Assembly (NCBI GenBank): GCA_037976565.1
Contig: CP137684.1
Coordinates: forward strand, 22,234,814 to 22,298,813
Reading direction: 5' to 3'
Length of the DNA stretch: 64,000 bases
From: Mesocentrotus franciscanus
Taxonomy: Eukaryota > Echinodermata > Echinoidea > Camarodonta > Strongylocentrotidae
Shown here one piece after another: positions 21,792-32,874 of the stretch (position 1 is its first letter; every line of letters starts with the position of its first letter). Position numbers and translations under genes: made by a program. The notes under the pieces are model-generated. The model was not told the origin of the DNA. It did no database searches and worked only from the letters and a program-made list of their open reading frames with translations.

Positions 21792-22650
21792 TAGTGGTCA
21801 GATCCAATTTTCTCATATATACTGAATTATGCAAATATTCGAGGAACACCCATCAGTTGAGTTATCATAAATAAGACATAACTTTTATGCAAATCATTAT
21901 AAATTGAACCAACAATAGATTGTAAATATCTATCGTATCTCCAATTTTGCTGCAATTAATCGTTTATTACCACTCATTGTAGCTATTTGTAACATATTAT
22001 TATTCGTAAGCTACTATTTGTTGTAAAAAAAAACGTTAAATATTATAGACAAGTAAACTGAACTTACTATGTTTTAGCTTGCGACCTTGCACGTCCCCTC
22101 ATTTTGTGTAACTCATAATTGTTACAATTTAATTCTTTTTCTTATTAATTTGTATTCTCTACATCATAATCATGGTTAAAATAAATATATAAAGACAAAT
22201 GCAAAACTACTACCAGAAAAGATAGGCATTCAGTTCTTTCTTAATTACATGAAAAATACTCAACTTTATGTTTAAATAGAATAATCCTAATGCGGACTTG
22301 TTATTCTCATGTAATACACTTTGATAGTCAGAATCCCCTTCTTTCCCATGTTTTCACAATAAATATACATTGATTTAGCTGTTTACTTTATGGTTCTGAT
22401 AGATAACATTGTTGTCATTTCTTTTCAATCCTTTCACTGGAGTTTATATTATTATTGTCTGTCTATTTAAGATGATTTGATGTGTACATATGAATATCTA
22501 TATTTTTCTTTGTTGTTGTATGTTATGTTTTATTGTGTTCTACGGACATTCTGAAGAACAGCCTCCAGCTGAAGTGTGTGACCATAGTGGAATAAATTTT
22601 TTTAAATAAAACAATCCTTTTTGTCTACATGTATTTCTTTCCATGTGGAG

Positions 22651-22747
22651 ACTTCAGCACAGTGCAAGTTGGTAGCGTCCCCACTCCTGTTGGTACTGTC
22701 ATACTCAACGTGGCTTACAGGACAAAACTTACGATATCAACATCCAG
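22651..22747 (+). CDS. ATG13: ATG13 exon: end of HORMA domain
   Basis: Phase 1 to 2, 97 nt. Acceptor after a pyrimidine-rich run ending gtggag; donor AG/gtgaga. Encodes DFSTVQVGSVPTPVGTVIL followed by NVAYRTKLTISTS, closely resembling the end of the ATG13 HORMA domain in animals (F.TV.VG.V.TPVGT..L...YR..L). ATG13 links ULK1, ATG101 and FIP200 in the autophagy-initiation complex in the cytoplasm; the HORMA domain binds ATG101. Family membership is recognised from memory, not from a search. Confidence 0.82.
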
Positions 22748-22852
22748 GTGAGAAAATATTCAGTTGGTGGTATGTACTATTGTACATACCGCCTTTTATA
22801 TTCATCAGAATTGTTTTCTTCCTTTCTTTCTTTCAGTACATTTCGTGTGGAA

Positions 22853-22995
22853 CAGGGCCCTGTTTCATAAATCTTTGTATCTATAACAAATGTTAAAGTT
22901 ATATAACAAATTTGCCCTAAGCCAATCAAATACCAAGATTTCAGTAGCTTATAACAGTTACTGTAACTTGCTATGTTTTATGAAACAGGGCCCTG
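22853..22995. mobile_element. GGGCCC-ended palindromic MITE, copy 1
   Basis: 143 bp; inverted ends CAGGGCCCTGTTTCATAAA / TTTATGAAACAGGGCCCTG. Lies in the intron after the ATG13 HORMA exon. Confidence 0.8.
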
Positions 22996-23604
22996 ATATC
23001 TCAAGCACAATGGTAGAACCTATCGAATACTAGACACACAAAACTTTTCAAGGTTATCTACATAATGTGACGTCATCTAGGTGCCATTTTGTGAGTTTTT
23101 AATATCATTAATATCTCTCTAACCAAGTGGCATAACAATTTCATATTTCATATGATGACACTTTAACTAATGGAGCAGCATATCGACATATCAAATGAGC
23201 GCCTACGTCCGTGCAATTTTTAACATTTTTGAAAAATTTGCGCACACACGCACGTTTTCCATGCGTCTGCCTTTTGAAAGCTGAAAACATAGTTTTTTTC
23301 ACATGATTTGGGTTCCTGATCCTATTCTTGACATTTCTTACTCATTGCTAGACCCTTTTGACCATTCTAGTCCAATACGTGTGCACGTAAAACCCTGAAA
23401 TTCACGCATATTCTGAGAAGTGTAGATGTGATTATCGTGCATCATTTTTGCTTAACAGAGGTTATGACGTCATCATATTGCAATTTAAAGTAGCTAGCTT
23501 TAATATGAAATCCCTGCGCATGCACAGAGAGCGTGAATAATTTGATGTGAGCAAGGACTTCCCCTTTTAAGGCCATAGTAAGACCAAGATTTCCTAAATT
23601 GCAG

Positions 23605-23701
23605 ACACATCTCAAGGGTGAGAGGATCTGTCCCTGTGAAGGATGATCATTATAGTACCAGTCCATCTCATAAAGCTCTAGGACCTGGATTGCCAAACCA
23701 A
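23605..23701 (+). CDS. ATG13: Probable ATG13 exon: start of the linker
   Basis: Phase 2 to 0, 97 nt. Acceptor aaattgcag; donor CAA/gtattg is weak, but reading on meets a stop 21 nt later. Encodes HISRVRGSVPVKDDHYSTSP followed by SHKALGPGLPNQ. Order and phase fit the previous exon, and DDHYSTSPSHK resembles the DHFVDRP..SSPMHP part of vertebrate ATG13. The linker is disordered and poorly conserved in this family, so similarity is modest. Confidence 0.5.
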
Positions 23702-23749
23702 GTATTGGGTGAAAGAAAATAACTTCTAATTGAATTTCTCAGAGTTTGT

Positions 23750-23850
23750 AGTGATGCTGTTTGTGATGTTGGTGAAAATGATGTTGGTTGTGGTGATGGT
23801 GATGGTGGTGGTATTGGTGATGGTGATGGTGATGATGATGATAGGTTCAT
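23750..23850. repeat. GTGATG-type minisatellite
   Basis: TGGTGATGGTGATGG repeats directly after the possible ATG13 linker exon. Confidence 0.85.
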
Positions 23851-24127
23851 AAGGTTCATAAGGTTCATATTTATTGTCCATTTAACAATGGAAATTCGTC
23901 ATATTTACATGATATAGGGATACACATATAAAACATATAGACTCATACAAAAAGACAAATTCAATAAAATAAATTTTAGTTGACAGAAATAAAAAACAAA
24001 ACCAATAATATATCAAACAAAGATAAATTCATGCATCGAAATTCATGTGTACCAAGAGAGGTGGAATGACAATAATTGTTTACAAGTAACAGGAATGTGT
24101 TGTATTATTATAACTGCTATATAGTCT

Positions 24128-24270
24128 TATTATTATTTTTATTATTATGATTATTATTATTATTATTATCATTATTATTATTATTATAAATATTATCACT
24201 ATTATCATCATCATCATTATATCATTATTAATACATTGAGACCTATTATTATTATTATTACTATTATTAT
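24128..24270. repeat. ATT microsatellite
   Basis: TTATTATTA with a few ATC triplets. Confidence 0.9.
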
Positions 24271-24276
24271 TATGTA

Positions 24277-24438
24277 CAGGGCCCCGTATTACAAAGAGTT
24301 GATATCAATCGCAACTTATTTGCGATTGATATCAATCGTAACTATGTACATAAGAGATAGGAGACTGCAAACTTGCGATTGATTGGAGGACTTACGATTG
24401 ATTTGGATCAATCGTAACTCTTTGTAAAACGGGGCCTA
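24277..24438. mobile_element. GGGCC-ended palindromic MITE, copy 2
   Basis: About 160 bp; ends CAGGGCCCCGTATTACAAAG / CTTTGTAAAACGGGGCC; interior has several GATTGATATCAATCG-like inverted words. Confidence 0.75.
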
Positions 24439-24679
24439 GGTATCATTATTGTTATCATTATTATCGTCATTATTTTTAACCACATTCAATATCAAGTTGT
24501 TTTTTAATACTTTGAAACATTCATGCATAATGTGGAATAAGATAACAACCTCGTTATTGCCCTATATAATACCTTCCTCATTTAATATTCGTATGGAGCT
24601 AGGTACAAATGAGTTTAAAAGCCGATTTGTCCGACAGCGTGCTAACCTCACCCTGTTAGCGGACCGCATTCTCATATTA

Positions 24680-24840
24680 TGATGATGCTTATGATTATTA
24701 TATTTTTCATGATGATAGCGATGATTAAATCTGTGATGATGATGAGAATGGTGGTGGTAGTGGTAGTGGTGGTGATGATTAAAATGATGATATTGATAAT
24801 GATGATGATGGTGATAGTGATGGTGGTGATCATGGTTGCA
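24680..24840. repeat. GATGAT microsatellite
   Basis: ATGATGATG/GTGGTAGTGG repeats with no coding potential beyond homopolymer-like frames. Confidence 0.85.
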
Positions 24841-24842
24841 GT

Positions 24843-25500
24843 AGTATCAGGGGGGGGCGAGCGACTTCCAAAGTGGGGGGGGGGCACCAACGAAAAAGGG
24901 CACTTTCTGGAAAAAGGGGCACCTATAAAGAGAAATCTCAAAGCGTAAATATACAATTTTGTTTAGACGTTGAGGTATACCCCTACATTGATTTCTTGTT
25001 TGTTTCTCCTTATACATCATCCAAGATATTGCTTAAGCATCATACTTTGCAGTTGGGTGTGATGGTCTAATTTTTCATTTGCGAGCGAGGAAAACATTTA
25101 AGATTTGTGAGGTCTCAGTGCGAAAAATTACATCTTATAAAGATGAAAAACCAATTCTGATGGAGTTATAGGCACATTCTCATAACGGAAGACTGAAAAG
25201 GACTTTGATAAGTAACATAATTATATCATCTATAAATGCGAGCGAGCGTAGCGAGCGAACTTTGGGAAATGGTAAATTGCTCTTAGTCCCTTTAAATTAG
25301 GGGCAAGTTTAATGATGAGAAGAAAAGGGGACCCTTATCGAAAGGGATAAGACACTTATTAGAAAAGAAAAGGAGCACATGTCAAAGTACAAAGGGTAGT
25401 TATCAGCGGTGAAAATGGGGCACTCCTTACATCTGAAAACAGGCACTCACCAGGGATGAAAAAAAGGCACTTATGAGAATGGGAAATGGGCATGTGTCGA
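24843..25500. other. Degraded element with GCGAGCGAGCGTAGCGAGCG motif
   Basis: G-runs, repeated AAGGGGCAC-like words and a GCGAGCG run resemble interiors of the GGATCC-ended MITEs in this window, but the ends are lost. Confidence 0.35.
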
Positions 25501-25618
25501 CGGACCGGACTGTCGATCACAAGGTCCGCGGTTCGAGTCTCGCCGCGGCACTAATGTCCTTTGGCAAGACATTGATCTACATTTGTCACTCTCCACTGTT
25601 ATTATTGTTGTTGTTGTT
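25501..25618 (+). mobile_element. tRNA-derived SINE fragment
   Basis: B-box-like GGTTCGAGTCTCGCCG followed by CCTTTGGCAAGACATTGATC, the conserved downstream block also seen near 39,650 and 46,015. Confidence 0.6.
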
Positions 25619-25674
25619 GTTTAAATAACTAAGCAATACAAATTGGATAGCAGACAAATACACTTACATCTTCA

Positions 25675-28540
25675 TTTCAATTCAATTCAATTCAAGTTTA
25701 TTTCCACAATCTGATAAAAATACAGAACAATCAAAAGACAAATAACACAGACAAGAATATAACATAAATATAACATAACAGATAATGGTGGAATCGACAA
25801 TAGGCCTACAGGCCTTTCTATGGTCAATCCCTTAAGTGAATACATGATAGTAAAATCTAACAAGAACATGAACTAAGTAACTAACAATACAACAACAGCG
25901 ACTACAATAACAAAACAAAAAGGATGGAGAAAAGGAATAATAAATGGGAGAGGAAGGGAGAAGGCAAATTAATATAGATTTAAAAGATGATTTTTATATG
26001 TTCGTTTAAAAACTGAAAGACTTTTGGTACATTTAAAGGTATTTGAGAGATTATTCCACATGATCGGCCCTGAGTATTTGATAGTGCATCTAGAGACATT
26101 ATATTTATAATTAGGAACATACAAATTATTGTTCTGTCTTATATTGTACATATATTTTTTCTTTGTGAAACCATTTTCTAGAAATTTTGGCAAGGTATTG
26201 TTGGTATATTGATACATAAATGTGCAGATTACAAATTTATGAATATCATATATAGTTAATAATTTCATTTTTTAAACAAAGGATCTGAATGAGTGTAAGG
26301 CTTAGAGTTCGTAATTATCCGGATTGCACGTTTTTGAAGAATATGAATACGATTTAAAAGATATTTTGCACAATTTCCCATACAATGTTGCAATACATAA
26401 GGTGAGGCAAGATCATAGTAAAGTATAAATTTAAAAGGATATGTGTTGGTACAATTGCACTTATTCTACTGATTGCACCAATTGCTCTTGATATTTTACA
26501 ACATATGTCATCTACTTGATATTTCCAGGTCAAATGATTATCTAATATTACTCCTAAGAATTTAGTTGTATTTACAACTGGAATATCAAAACCAGCAATT
26601 TTTACATTCATGCGATTTATATCAATAAATTTATTTTTGGTGTGGAATACCATGCATGATGTTTTATCAGTATTTAGTTTCAATTTGTTAGCTAAAAACC
26701 ACTGGTTTATCTTGCATAATTCCTTATTTAATATTGCACAAACATCCTGTATATTATTTCCAGTTATAAAAAATTGCTATCATCTGCATAAAAAACTGAA
26801 TCTAAGATATTGCTGACAAACTGTAAGTCATTTATATACATAATAAAAAGCAAAGGGCCTAAGACAGATCCCTGAGGAACACCAATATTAATATTTGTAT
26901 TGGGGATGAATACCCATTAATATGTACATACTGTTTGCGATTGTGAAGATAGCTCTTAAACCAATCTAAGGCAATACCTCTTATACCATAGTATCTCAAT
27001 TTGTATATAAGAATGTCATGGCTTATGCAATCAAATGCTTTTGATAGATCAAGGAAAGTGCCGATAACAAATTGTTTCTTCTCAAACGCATTAGCTATTT
27101 TATCACAAAAATCAATTAATGCCATATAGGTTGAGTATCTAGGTCTAAAACCAAATTGCTTTTCTGATATAATATCATTATGACATAAATAAGACAATAT
27201 ACGTTTATGAACAAGTTTTTCAAACAGCTTAGAAAATACAGATAAAATTGAAATGGGTCTATAGTTGGATAAAATGGACTTATCCCCCTTCTTATATATG
27301 GGTACAACTTTGGCTAACTTCAGGGAACTAGGAAATATCCCCTTATCTATTGACAAATTGAAAATACTACATAGAGGTGTAACTAAATAATGAATAGACT
27401 TTTTAAGAATACTGCAGTCAATTCCATCATACCCAGGACTTTTATTTAATTTAAGTTTAGACACAATTTTCAATATTTCACTAGGTTGTATGGGGCTGAG
27501 ATAAAAAGAATTTAAAAAGTTCCTAGGAGGCAAGAACTTATCAAAAGTATTTACAGTATGAGGCAATGTATGAACAATGTCTAATCCAATATTTGTAAAA
27601 TAATCATTATATAATTTAACAATTTCCTTGCAATCAGATATATCTTTACCAAGATGATTAATATTAAAATATTGCACTGTTGCCCTTTTTTATTAAGAAG
27701 ATCATTAATTACTTTCCATGTGCCTCTGATATTATTATGTACTTTACAAAAAAGAGTCTTATAATGCTGTTTCTTATAATGACGTATTGCACTAGTAACT
27801 TTGTTTCTACATTTGGTATAAGTTAATTTTCTATAGTCAGTTGGATTCTTTACATATTTTCGATACAAGATATTCTTTTTCCTACACATCTTTTTTAGAT
27901 CATTATTAAACCATGGTTTTACATTAGATTTTCTATCTAATTTCTCTTTAAAAGGAAAACATTGATCATATGCACTGGTTATTTTATTCATAAAAACATC
28001 AAATCTACAATCAACATTAGTATTTTCATACACGTCATTCCAATCGAGAGACTGTAACAAATTCAAGAAATTAGTAACATTGTCATCATTCATAACACGT
28101 TTGTAACATTTGGGCTTTGAGTATAAAACATTGTCACAATTAACAATAGTAAAAACGCTGAGATGATCACTGACATCATTTACAAGAATTCCAGTTTTTA
28201 AAATATTATCCAGATTGTTTGTAAATATGTTATCAATGAGAGTTGCTGAACTTTGTGTTATTCTGGTTGGGTTTAAAATCAAGGGTGTGCAGGAATAAGT
28301 TATTAAAAGATCAATAAAATATTGAACTTGTTTGGAATTAGTCATTAAAAGATCGATATTGAAATCACCAATAAGAAAGCACTGTTTATTTTCTCGAGTT
28401 ATTGCACTAAGAGGGTCTTCTAAGGCAGTAAAAAAGTCTGATACATTTTGCCCAGGGGGTCTGTACACTATGGCAACAATAATATTTTTTGGTTTAGAAA
28501 ATATCTCAATAAAAATTGTTTCTATACACTGATGTCAGGG
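25675..28540 (-). mobile_element. Degraded non-LTR retrotransposon (LINE), endonuclease and reverse transcriptase
   Basis: Minus strand. Endonuclease part near 28,470-27,700 (YRPPGQN, LIGDFNID, SATLIDNIF); reverse transcriptase part near 27,680-26,400 ([51 protein letters not shown] catalytic motif, TKFLGVILD); C-terminal part to 25,969 (YTNNTLP, GPIMWNNLS). Frame breaks near 26,890 and 26,770 and several stops show it is dead. The 3' end has AATAAACTTG followed by repeated TTGAA, a CR1/L2-like tail. The 5' end is truncated and not sharply defined. Sits in the intron before the last ATG13 exon. Confidence 0.9.
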
Positions 28541-29075
28541 TGAATTTATCGGCCATGCTACTCCCAACCTCTTGAAGCAAGGATCCAAACGGTATGTCAT
28601 CAGAGATGATACTTTCCTGAAAGAATACAAAACATGCAGAGTTACTAGACAAAAAATTCACCACAAAAAATCCCCCAACTTACCAAGAAATGAAAATATT
28701 CTTGCAAAAAAGTCTACGTGTCTAATGTTAGTAAATATTTAAATATTTCTTGTCAAGATGGATGGGATAACAAAAGTGTCTTTATCATCATGGGTAGCAG
28801 ATATTAGCACTATATCGCAGAAGCCAAAAATATAATTACAATCACCATCTGCAAACAGTAATTCTCATTCTGATAAAGGTTTTCAAAATAATTGTTCAAT
28901 TAATCAATAGATGTATTAATTGACAATTTTGATAACGCCTTTTAATATATGAAATGCGTTAATAAGCTTTTATTACAAGTCTAGACACGTGTGATAAAGT
29001 TGGAAATTCCCTACCTGCCAATACCGGGCGGAGTAGGTGCTCCCCTTTTTCTCACTCATTTTGAAAGAAGTCTAA
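28541..29075. other. Intronic sequence, nothing firm
   Basis: AT-rich. A minus-strand open stretch at 28,540-28,625 reads SDDIPFGSLLQEVGSS; it may be LINE remnant. Confidence 0.35.
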
Positions 29076-29077
29076 GT

Positions 29078-29470
29078 TAGACCGCTCCAGAGGAACGGGT
29101 CTTGAGGAACGGGTCTTGAGGAACGGGTCTTGAGGAACGGTTTGCGAGCGTTCACACTCCGAGCAGTTTTGTATGGCTCAAACCGCTCCACGAGTCAAAG
29201 TGGTCTTGTTGCTATGGCAGCTCAGATCAGCGGGTCAATTTTTTCGCGCGCGGAATACAAACCGTATCCGCGGAACTACATGTTTCGCGCGGAACGTCAC
29301 TAGCTCACTTCCGTTCAAAGTACGCTTCCGTTCACATTGCACGGTAGAGCGGTCCAAACCGCTCTTAATAAGACCCGTTCCTCAAGACCACCTCCCGAGG
29401 TGGTCTTCTGGAGCGGTCCAGAAGTCCACTTCCTGCCGTTCTCACTCACCTAAGAACCGCTCCTGAGGAA
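29078..29470. mobile_element. GC-rich inverted-repeat element with triplicated 14-mer
   Basis: Left part has GACCGCTCCAGAGG and GAGGAACGGGTCTT three times in a row; the right part has CTCAAGACCACCTCCC, TCTGGAGCGGTCC and AACCGCTCCTGAGGAAC in inverse orientation. GC and CpG content is well above its surroundings. Ends not sharply placed. Confidence 0.55.
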
Positions 29471-29742
29471 CAAAATACCACTACTACTGCTACTACTAAT
29501 AGTACTGCTGCTGCTGCTACTGCAAGTATAATAGTAATATTTTTATGATTTTTATGATAATAATGATAATAATAATGATAATAATAGTAAAAATAATAGT
29601 AATAGTATCCAAATATACACTGTCTTGAGAGGTTCTGGTTAAAACTATGGGCAAGAGGAGACTCCAATAGTACTATTTGCTGAGGGTCGCACCCAGTGTT
29701 GCCAATTTGTTTTAATCAAAGTTGTCCCTCTTATTCTTGCAG

Positions 29743-29844
29743 AGTAAGCTTCCAGAGCGGCTAGCACAGTTCAAGGAAAATGAATTTGAGTTTGATGCCT
29801 TTGTGGCCAGTCTCCAAAGGGATGTTGATGAATGCAGTGACTAA
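29743..29844 (+). CDS. ATG13: ATG13 last exon: C-terminal ULK-binding segment
   Basis: Phase 0, 34 codons including TAA; acceptor ttattcttgcag. Encodes SKLPERLAQFKENEFEFDAF then VASLQRDVDECSD. The LPE.LA..E....EFDAFV..LQ pattern is the conserved C-terminus of animal ATG13, where the last residues bind ULK1/2. Here eight residues (RDVDECSD) follow the LQ at which vertebrate proteins end. The previous supported exon lies 6 kb upstream, so some linker exons are unread or missing; a LINE fills much of that gap. Confidence 0.85.
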   Translation, partial: SKLPERLAQFKENEFEFDAFVASLQRDVDECSD

Positions 29845-29884
29845 GAGCTGAGATATCATCATTGCCATCGGTTTCATCATAGTT

Positions 29885-30100
29885 GTCATTATCATCTGCC
29901 TCCTCCTCCTCATCACCATCATATCATAATCACCATCATATCATAATCACCATCATCATCATCATCCTCATCCTCATCATCATCCTCATCCTCATCATCA
30001 TCATCACCATCCTCATCATCATCATCATCTTCCCCATCACCATCCTCAACATCTTCCTCACCATCATCATGATCCTCCCCCTTTTCATCCTCCTCATCAT
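29885..30100. repeat. (ATC)n microsatellite in ATG13 3' UTR
   Basis: CATCATCATC with CTC triplets, starting 40 bases after the ATG13 stop. Confidence 0.9.
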
Positions 30101-31302
30101 CACACGAAGAAACTGCCATCACTGCCACCATTACGGAGGAGAACATGCTGCCTTTCTGATCAGCCAGGAGGGATGTTGATTAGAGCAGTGACTGAGAGCT
30201 GATGTACGATGCCTTAGTCACAGGATTGCCACCAGACAGGATTGCTACCAGATATCACTGGCACATCCAGACTTTCTTTGATGTGCTGTGAGGTAACCAT
30301 GGAAGATTGTCAAACAATTACTTTGGGAAAGTGATATCTGAATAGTGGAGCAAGAAAGTGAGAATGATAACTAATGGCAGTGGCCTATTTCGACACCGCA
30401 TGAAGTGGAGTGAGGTACAGTGGAATTAGGATCAAAAGGCATTTGGATCAAAACTGTTACGGTGTACTTTGATAACTGATATATGAATTGCAGAGTAAGA
30501 ACTCAAGAATTAATAGTGTTTATTCATGGCCCAGCTACATGACCCTTAAAGTGATGACATGTCACCAGGGAAAGATAGTGTTGGGTCCAAACTGTGACTT
30601 GGAGAACTGATATAGTGATACAGCAACTCAAGAAACTTAAATTAACTACTATAGATGCTCGTCCTGACTCATTTTTCCCAAGTGGTTTCAATGTACATTG
30701 AACATTTTAGAAATATTGCTTCTTGTGGACACAGTGGATTCTTAGAGGTATTTAAGATTATAGAACATATACATTAATTTTATGCTCTATTGCTGTGGTA
30801 ACAATTTCTTGATACTTGATGGAGTAATCCCTTTAGCAGCTCACTCAGGAAGCTATACTGGGATGGTAGGTGAGACAAATAGGTGCAGGAGTGCCATGGA
30901 GTGCAGAACTGGTGTGTGTACAAAGCACTTATCAATGTACAGAGAAGCAACCTAACTCTAAACCTATCCTAAAACCCAATCACAACCCAAGCCCTAAATG
31001 TATCTTTGACCTAATACAGTACAGCCTGGAGGAAATGTTGCTGGAGCAAGTAAGGGATAAGTGTACCCATATTTGCAACTCTTGTGATTCTGAATGAACT
31101 GCCAAGCTATTGCTAGAATTATTGCACGACCTATACATTTATATATGTAGAAGTCATGGTGTGATTGAGATCATTTCTATTCAAGCTTTCGTTATTGGGG
31201 TAGCTTAGGAAAATGTGTAAGGTGTAATTTGACAGATATATTCGATTGACAGCCTTGTTATTATTTAGCCTAATCAAGATGCAAGAGTATGAACCATATA
31301 TA

Positions 31303-31404
31303 CAGTCAAACCTGTCTATAGTGACCGCACAAGGGAAACACAAAAGTGGTCTTTGTAGACAGGTGGTCTTTGTAGACAGGTGGTCACTAAAGCAGGTTTG
31401 ACTG
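31303..31404. mobile_element. 102-bp palindromic MITE with TA duplication (pogo/mariner-like)
   Basis: Ends CAGTCAAACCTGTCTATAGT / GCAGGTTTGACTG with TA on both sides (31,301-31,302 and 31,405-31,406). Interior TGGTCTTTGTAGACAGG is duplicated. A related right end lies near 36,893-36,921. Confidence 0.8.
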
Positions 31405-31430
31405 TATTAACATTTTGGTCTTGCCACAGC

Positions 31431-31436
31431 AATAAA
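31431..31436 (+). promoter_or_regulatory. Candidate poly(A) signal after ATG13
   Basis: AATAAA 1.6 kb past the ATG13 stop, just after a small palindromic element. If used, the 3' UTR contains an ATC microsatellite and this element. Position only; no direct proof. Confidence 0.3.
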
Positions 31437-31543
31437 ACTATGCTCTTCAACAACCAGATGTCTTTTTTCTGTTCCATGCTTGTCAGATCTGTACATGCTG
31501 AAACAGTTCAATAATATCTTTGCATGCATACTTGTAAACATGC

Positions 31544-31731
31544 TACACGATCGCAACTATTTTCGGAAAATTCAACTGAAGGGCAATTTCTTTACCATAT
31601 TGTGCACCCCATAGAGATCATGTCCAGGTTACGTAATGCCTTATTGTCATGTTCTCACATTTCAATTGGTGACACACAAGGCTATTGAAATTTTCATAGA
31701 TTGATTTATCAAAATTAGTTGCTGTCATCTT
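31544..31731. mobile_element. CGATCG-ended MITE, copy 5
   Basis: Begins ACACGATCGCAACTATTTTC; interior CAGGTTACGTAATGCCTTAT; right end decayed to TTAGTTGCTGTCATC. Confidence 0.7.
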
Positions 31732-31739
31732 ATGCATAA

Positions 31740-32406
31740 AGCACACGATGTTAAACATGAGTTCTGGTAAATAAAGTAAAGTCTCACAGAATCCAACGAA
31801 ACTTACATTGAATGTTCAAGATTACAAATAAATGACACGTGCCAAACGATTTTGGTAGGAAATGTATAGGGGCTGAGTAATGAGCATAGAAAGATAAAGA
31901 AATCCGGGTAAGTAGGCCCGACACCATGTGCTTAACACAGGTCACAATTTGCAAATGGGAGTTATGTTTTTTTTATCGAAGATGATGCCCGGAAAGTTTG
32001 TGTGCATTTTTTTTTATTTCACTGGTTCAAACAACCGATCTACTGCAGGATAAACAATCCAGAATAAATCATAACAATTTTCTTTCAAAATACGATTCCC
32101 ATACCAGAGCTCAAGATTAGCTTTAAGTCTTTATTGGAAGTTGTTGAGAAAGGTAGCACCTGTAATTGCCACATATTGATTCCTAATTATTATGCAATTG
32201 TGATATTGAGTGTGAAGAATGAACATGCCTGAAATATATATGCTAAATATGCATTTGAGTTAAAACTACAGGATGCTGTACGTATATGTGACTAAATATA
32301 CTGTAATTATTATGTATTTTAATTAATTACCCATAGCTTAACATGTACACATGACTTTCCTAATGCTTATGACAAGAGTGCATGTTCATGCGTATCTGGT
32401 CTTACA
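31740..32406. other. Non-coding, nothing recognised
   Basis: AT-rich unique sequence. Confidence 0.4.
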
Positions 32407-32416
32407 TGATACAATG

Positions 32417-32860
32417 GCTTATTCCGAATGGTCGGGTAGCGTCGCGTTAACTTGAACGCGACCATTCATCCAAAGCCCCCCCCCCCGGTTTTGCCGAAAG
32501 GGTGCGTTGAGAACGGAGTATCGCCTTAACGCACCCTTTCGGGATAAGCGGGGGCTTTTCTCGAAAGGGTGCGTTGACTAGTCTTCCACATCAGTCGTTT
32601 AGAATGGAATTTAAGGAATAGAAATTTAAGTCGTTTTGCAAGACTACGTAAAAATAGTTTTATTTAATTTTTTATTTGTTTCAATTTTTATTATTTCAAT
32701 TCAAAATGACTTTAATTTCTATTCCTTAAACTGAGTTAAGGCGGTACTCCGTTCTCAACGCACCCTTCCGGCAAAACCGGGGGGGGGGGGCTTTGTACGA
32801 ATGGTCGCGTTCAAGTTAACGCGACGCACCGCGACGCTACCCGACCATTCGGAATAAGCC
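32417..32860. mobile_element. Foldback MITE with perfect 10-bp target duplication (Mutator-like)
   Basis: 444 bp with inverted ends GGCTTATTCCGAATGGTCGG / CCGACCATTCGGAATAAGCC, arms continuing more than 100 bp (GAACGCGACCATTC, poly-C, GGTTTTGCCG, GTGCGTTGAGAACGGAGTA). Flanked on both sides by TGATACAATG (32,407-32,416 and 32,861-32,870). The left arm contains about 105 extra bases between GCCTTAAC and TTTAAGGAATAG that repeat GGGTGCGTTGA. Long arms and a 10-bp duplication fit Mutator-like elements; no transposase is encoded. Confidence 0.9.
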
Positions 32861-32874
32861 TGATACAATGTATC

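Larger units (their letters stand above)
20940..22650. other. Intergenic stretch between receptor and ATG13 exons
   Basis: AT-rich, no exon recognised. Contains a possible small element at 21,071-21,194 (ends CAGTCACA / TGTGACTG) and the hairpin at 21,719-21,791. ATG13 HORMA exons were looked for here and not seen. Confidence 0.45.

Noticed and set aside
26859..28468. Minus-strand 272- and 295-codon frames as host genes
   Set aside because: They carry LINE endonuclease and reverse transcriptase motifs, with frame breaks before the catalytic FYADD.
28540..28640. Minus-strand exon-like segment (acceptor tattctttcag, then SDDIPFGSLLQEVGSS)
   Set aside because: Opposite strand to the ATG13 exons, no clear donor, and it borders the truncated LINE 5' end; more likely LINE remnant.
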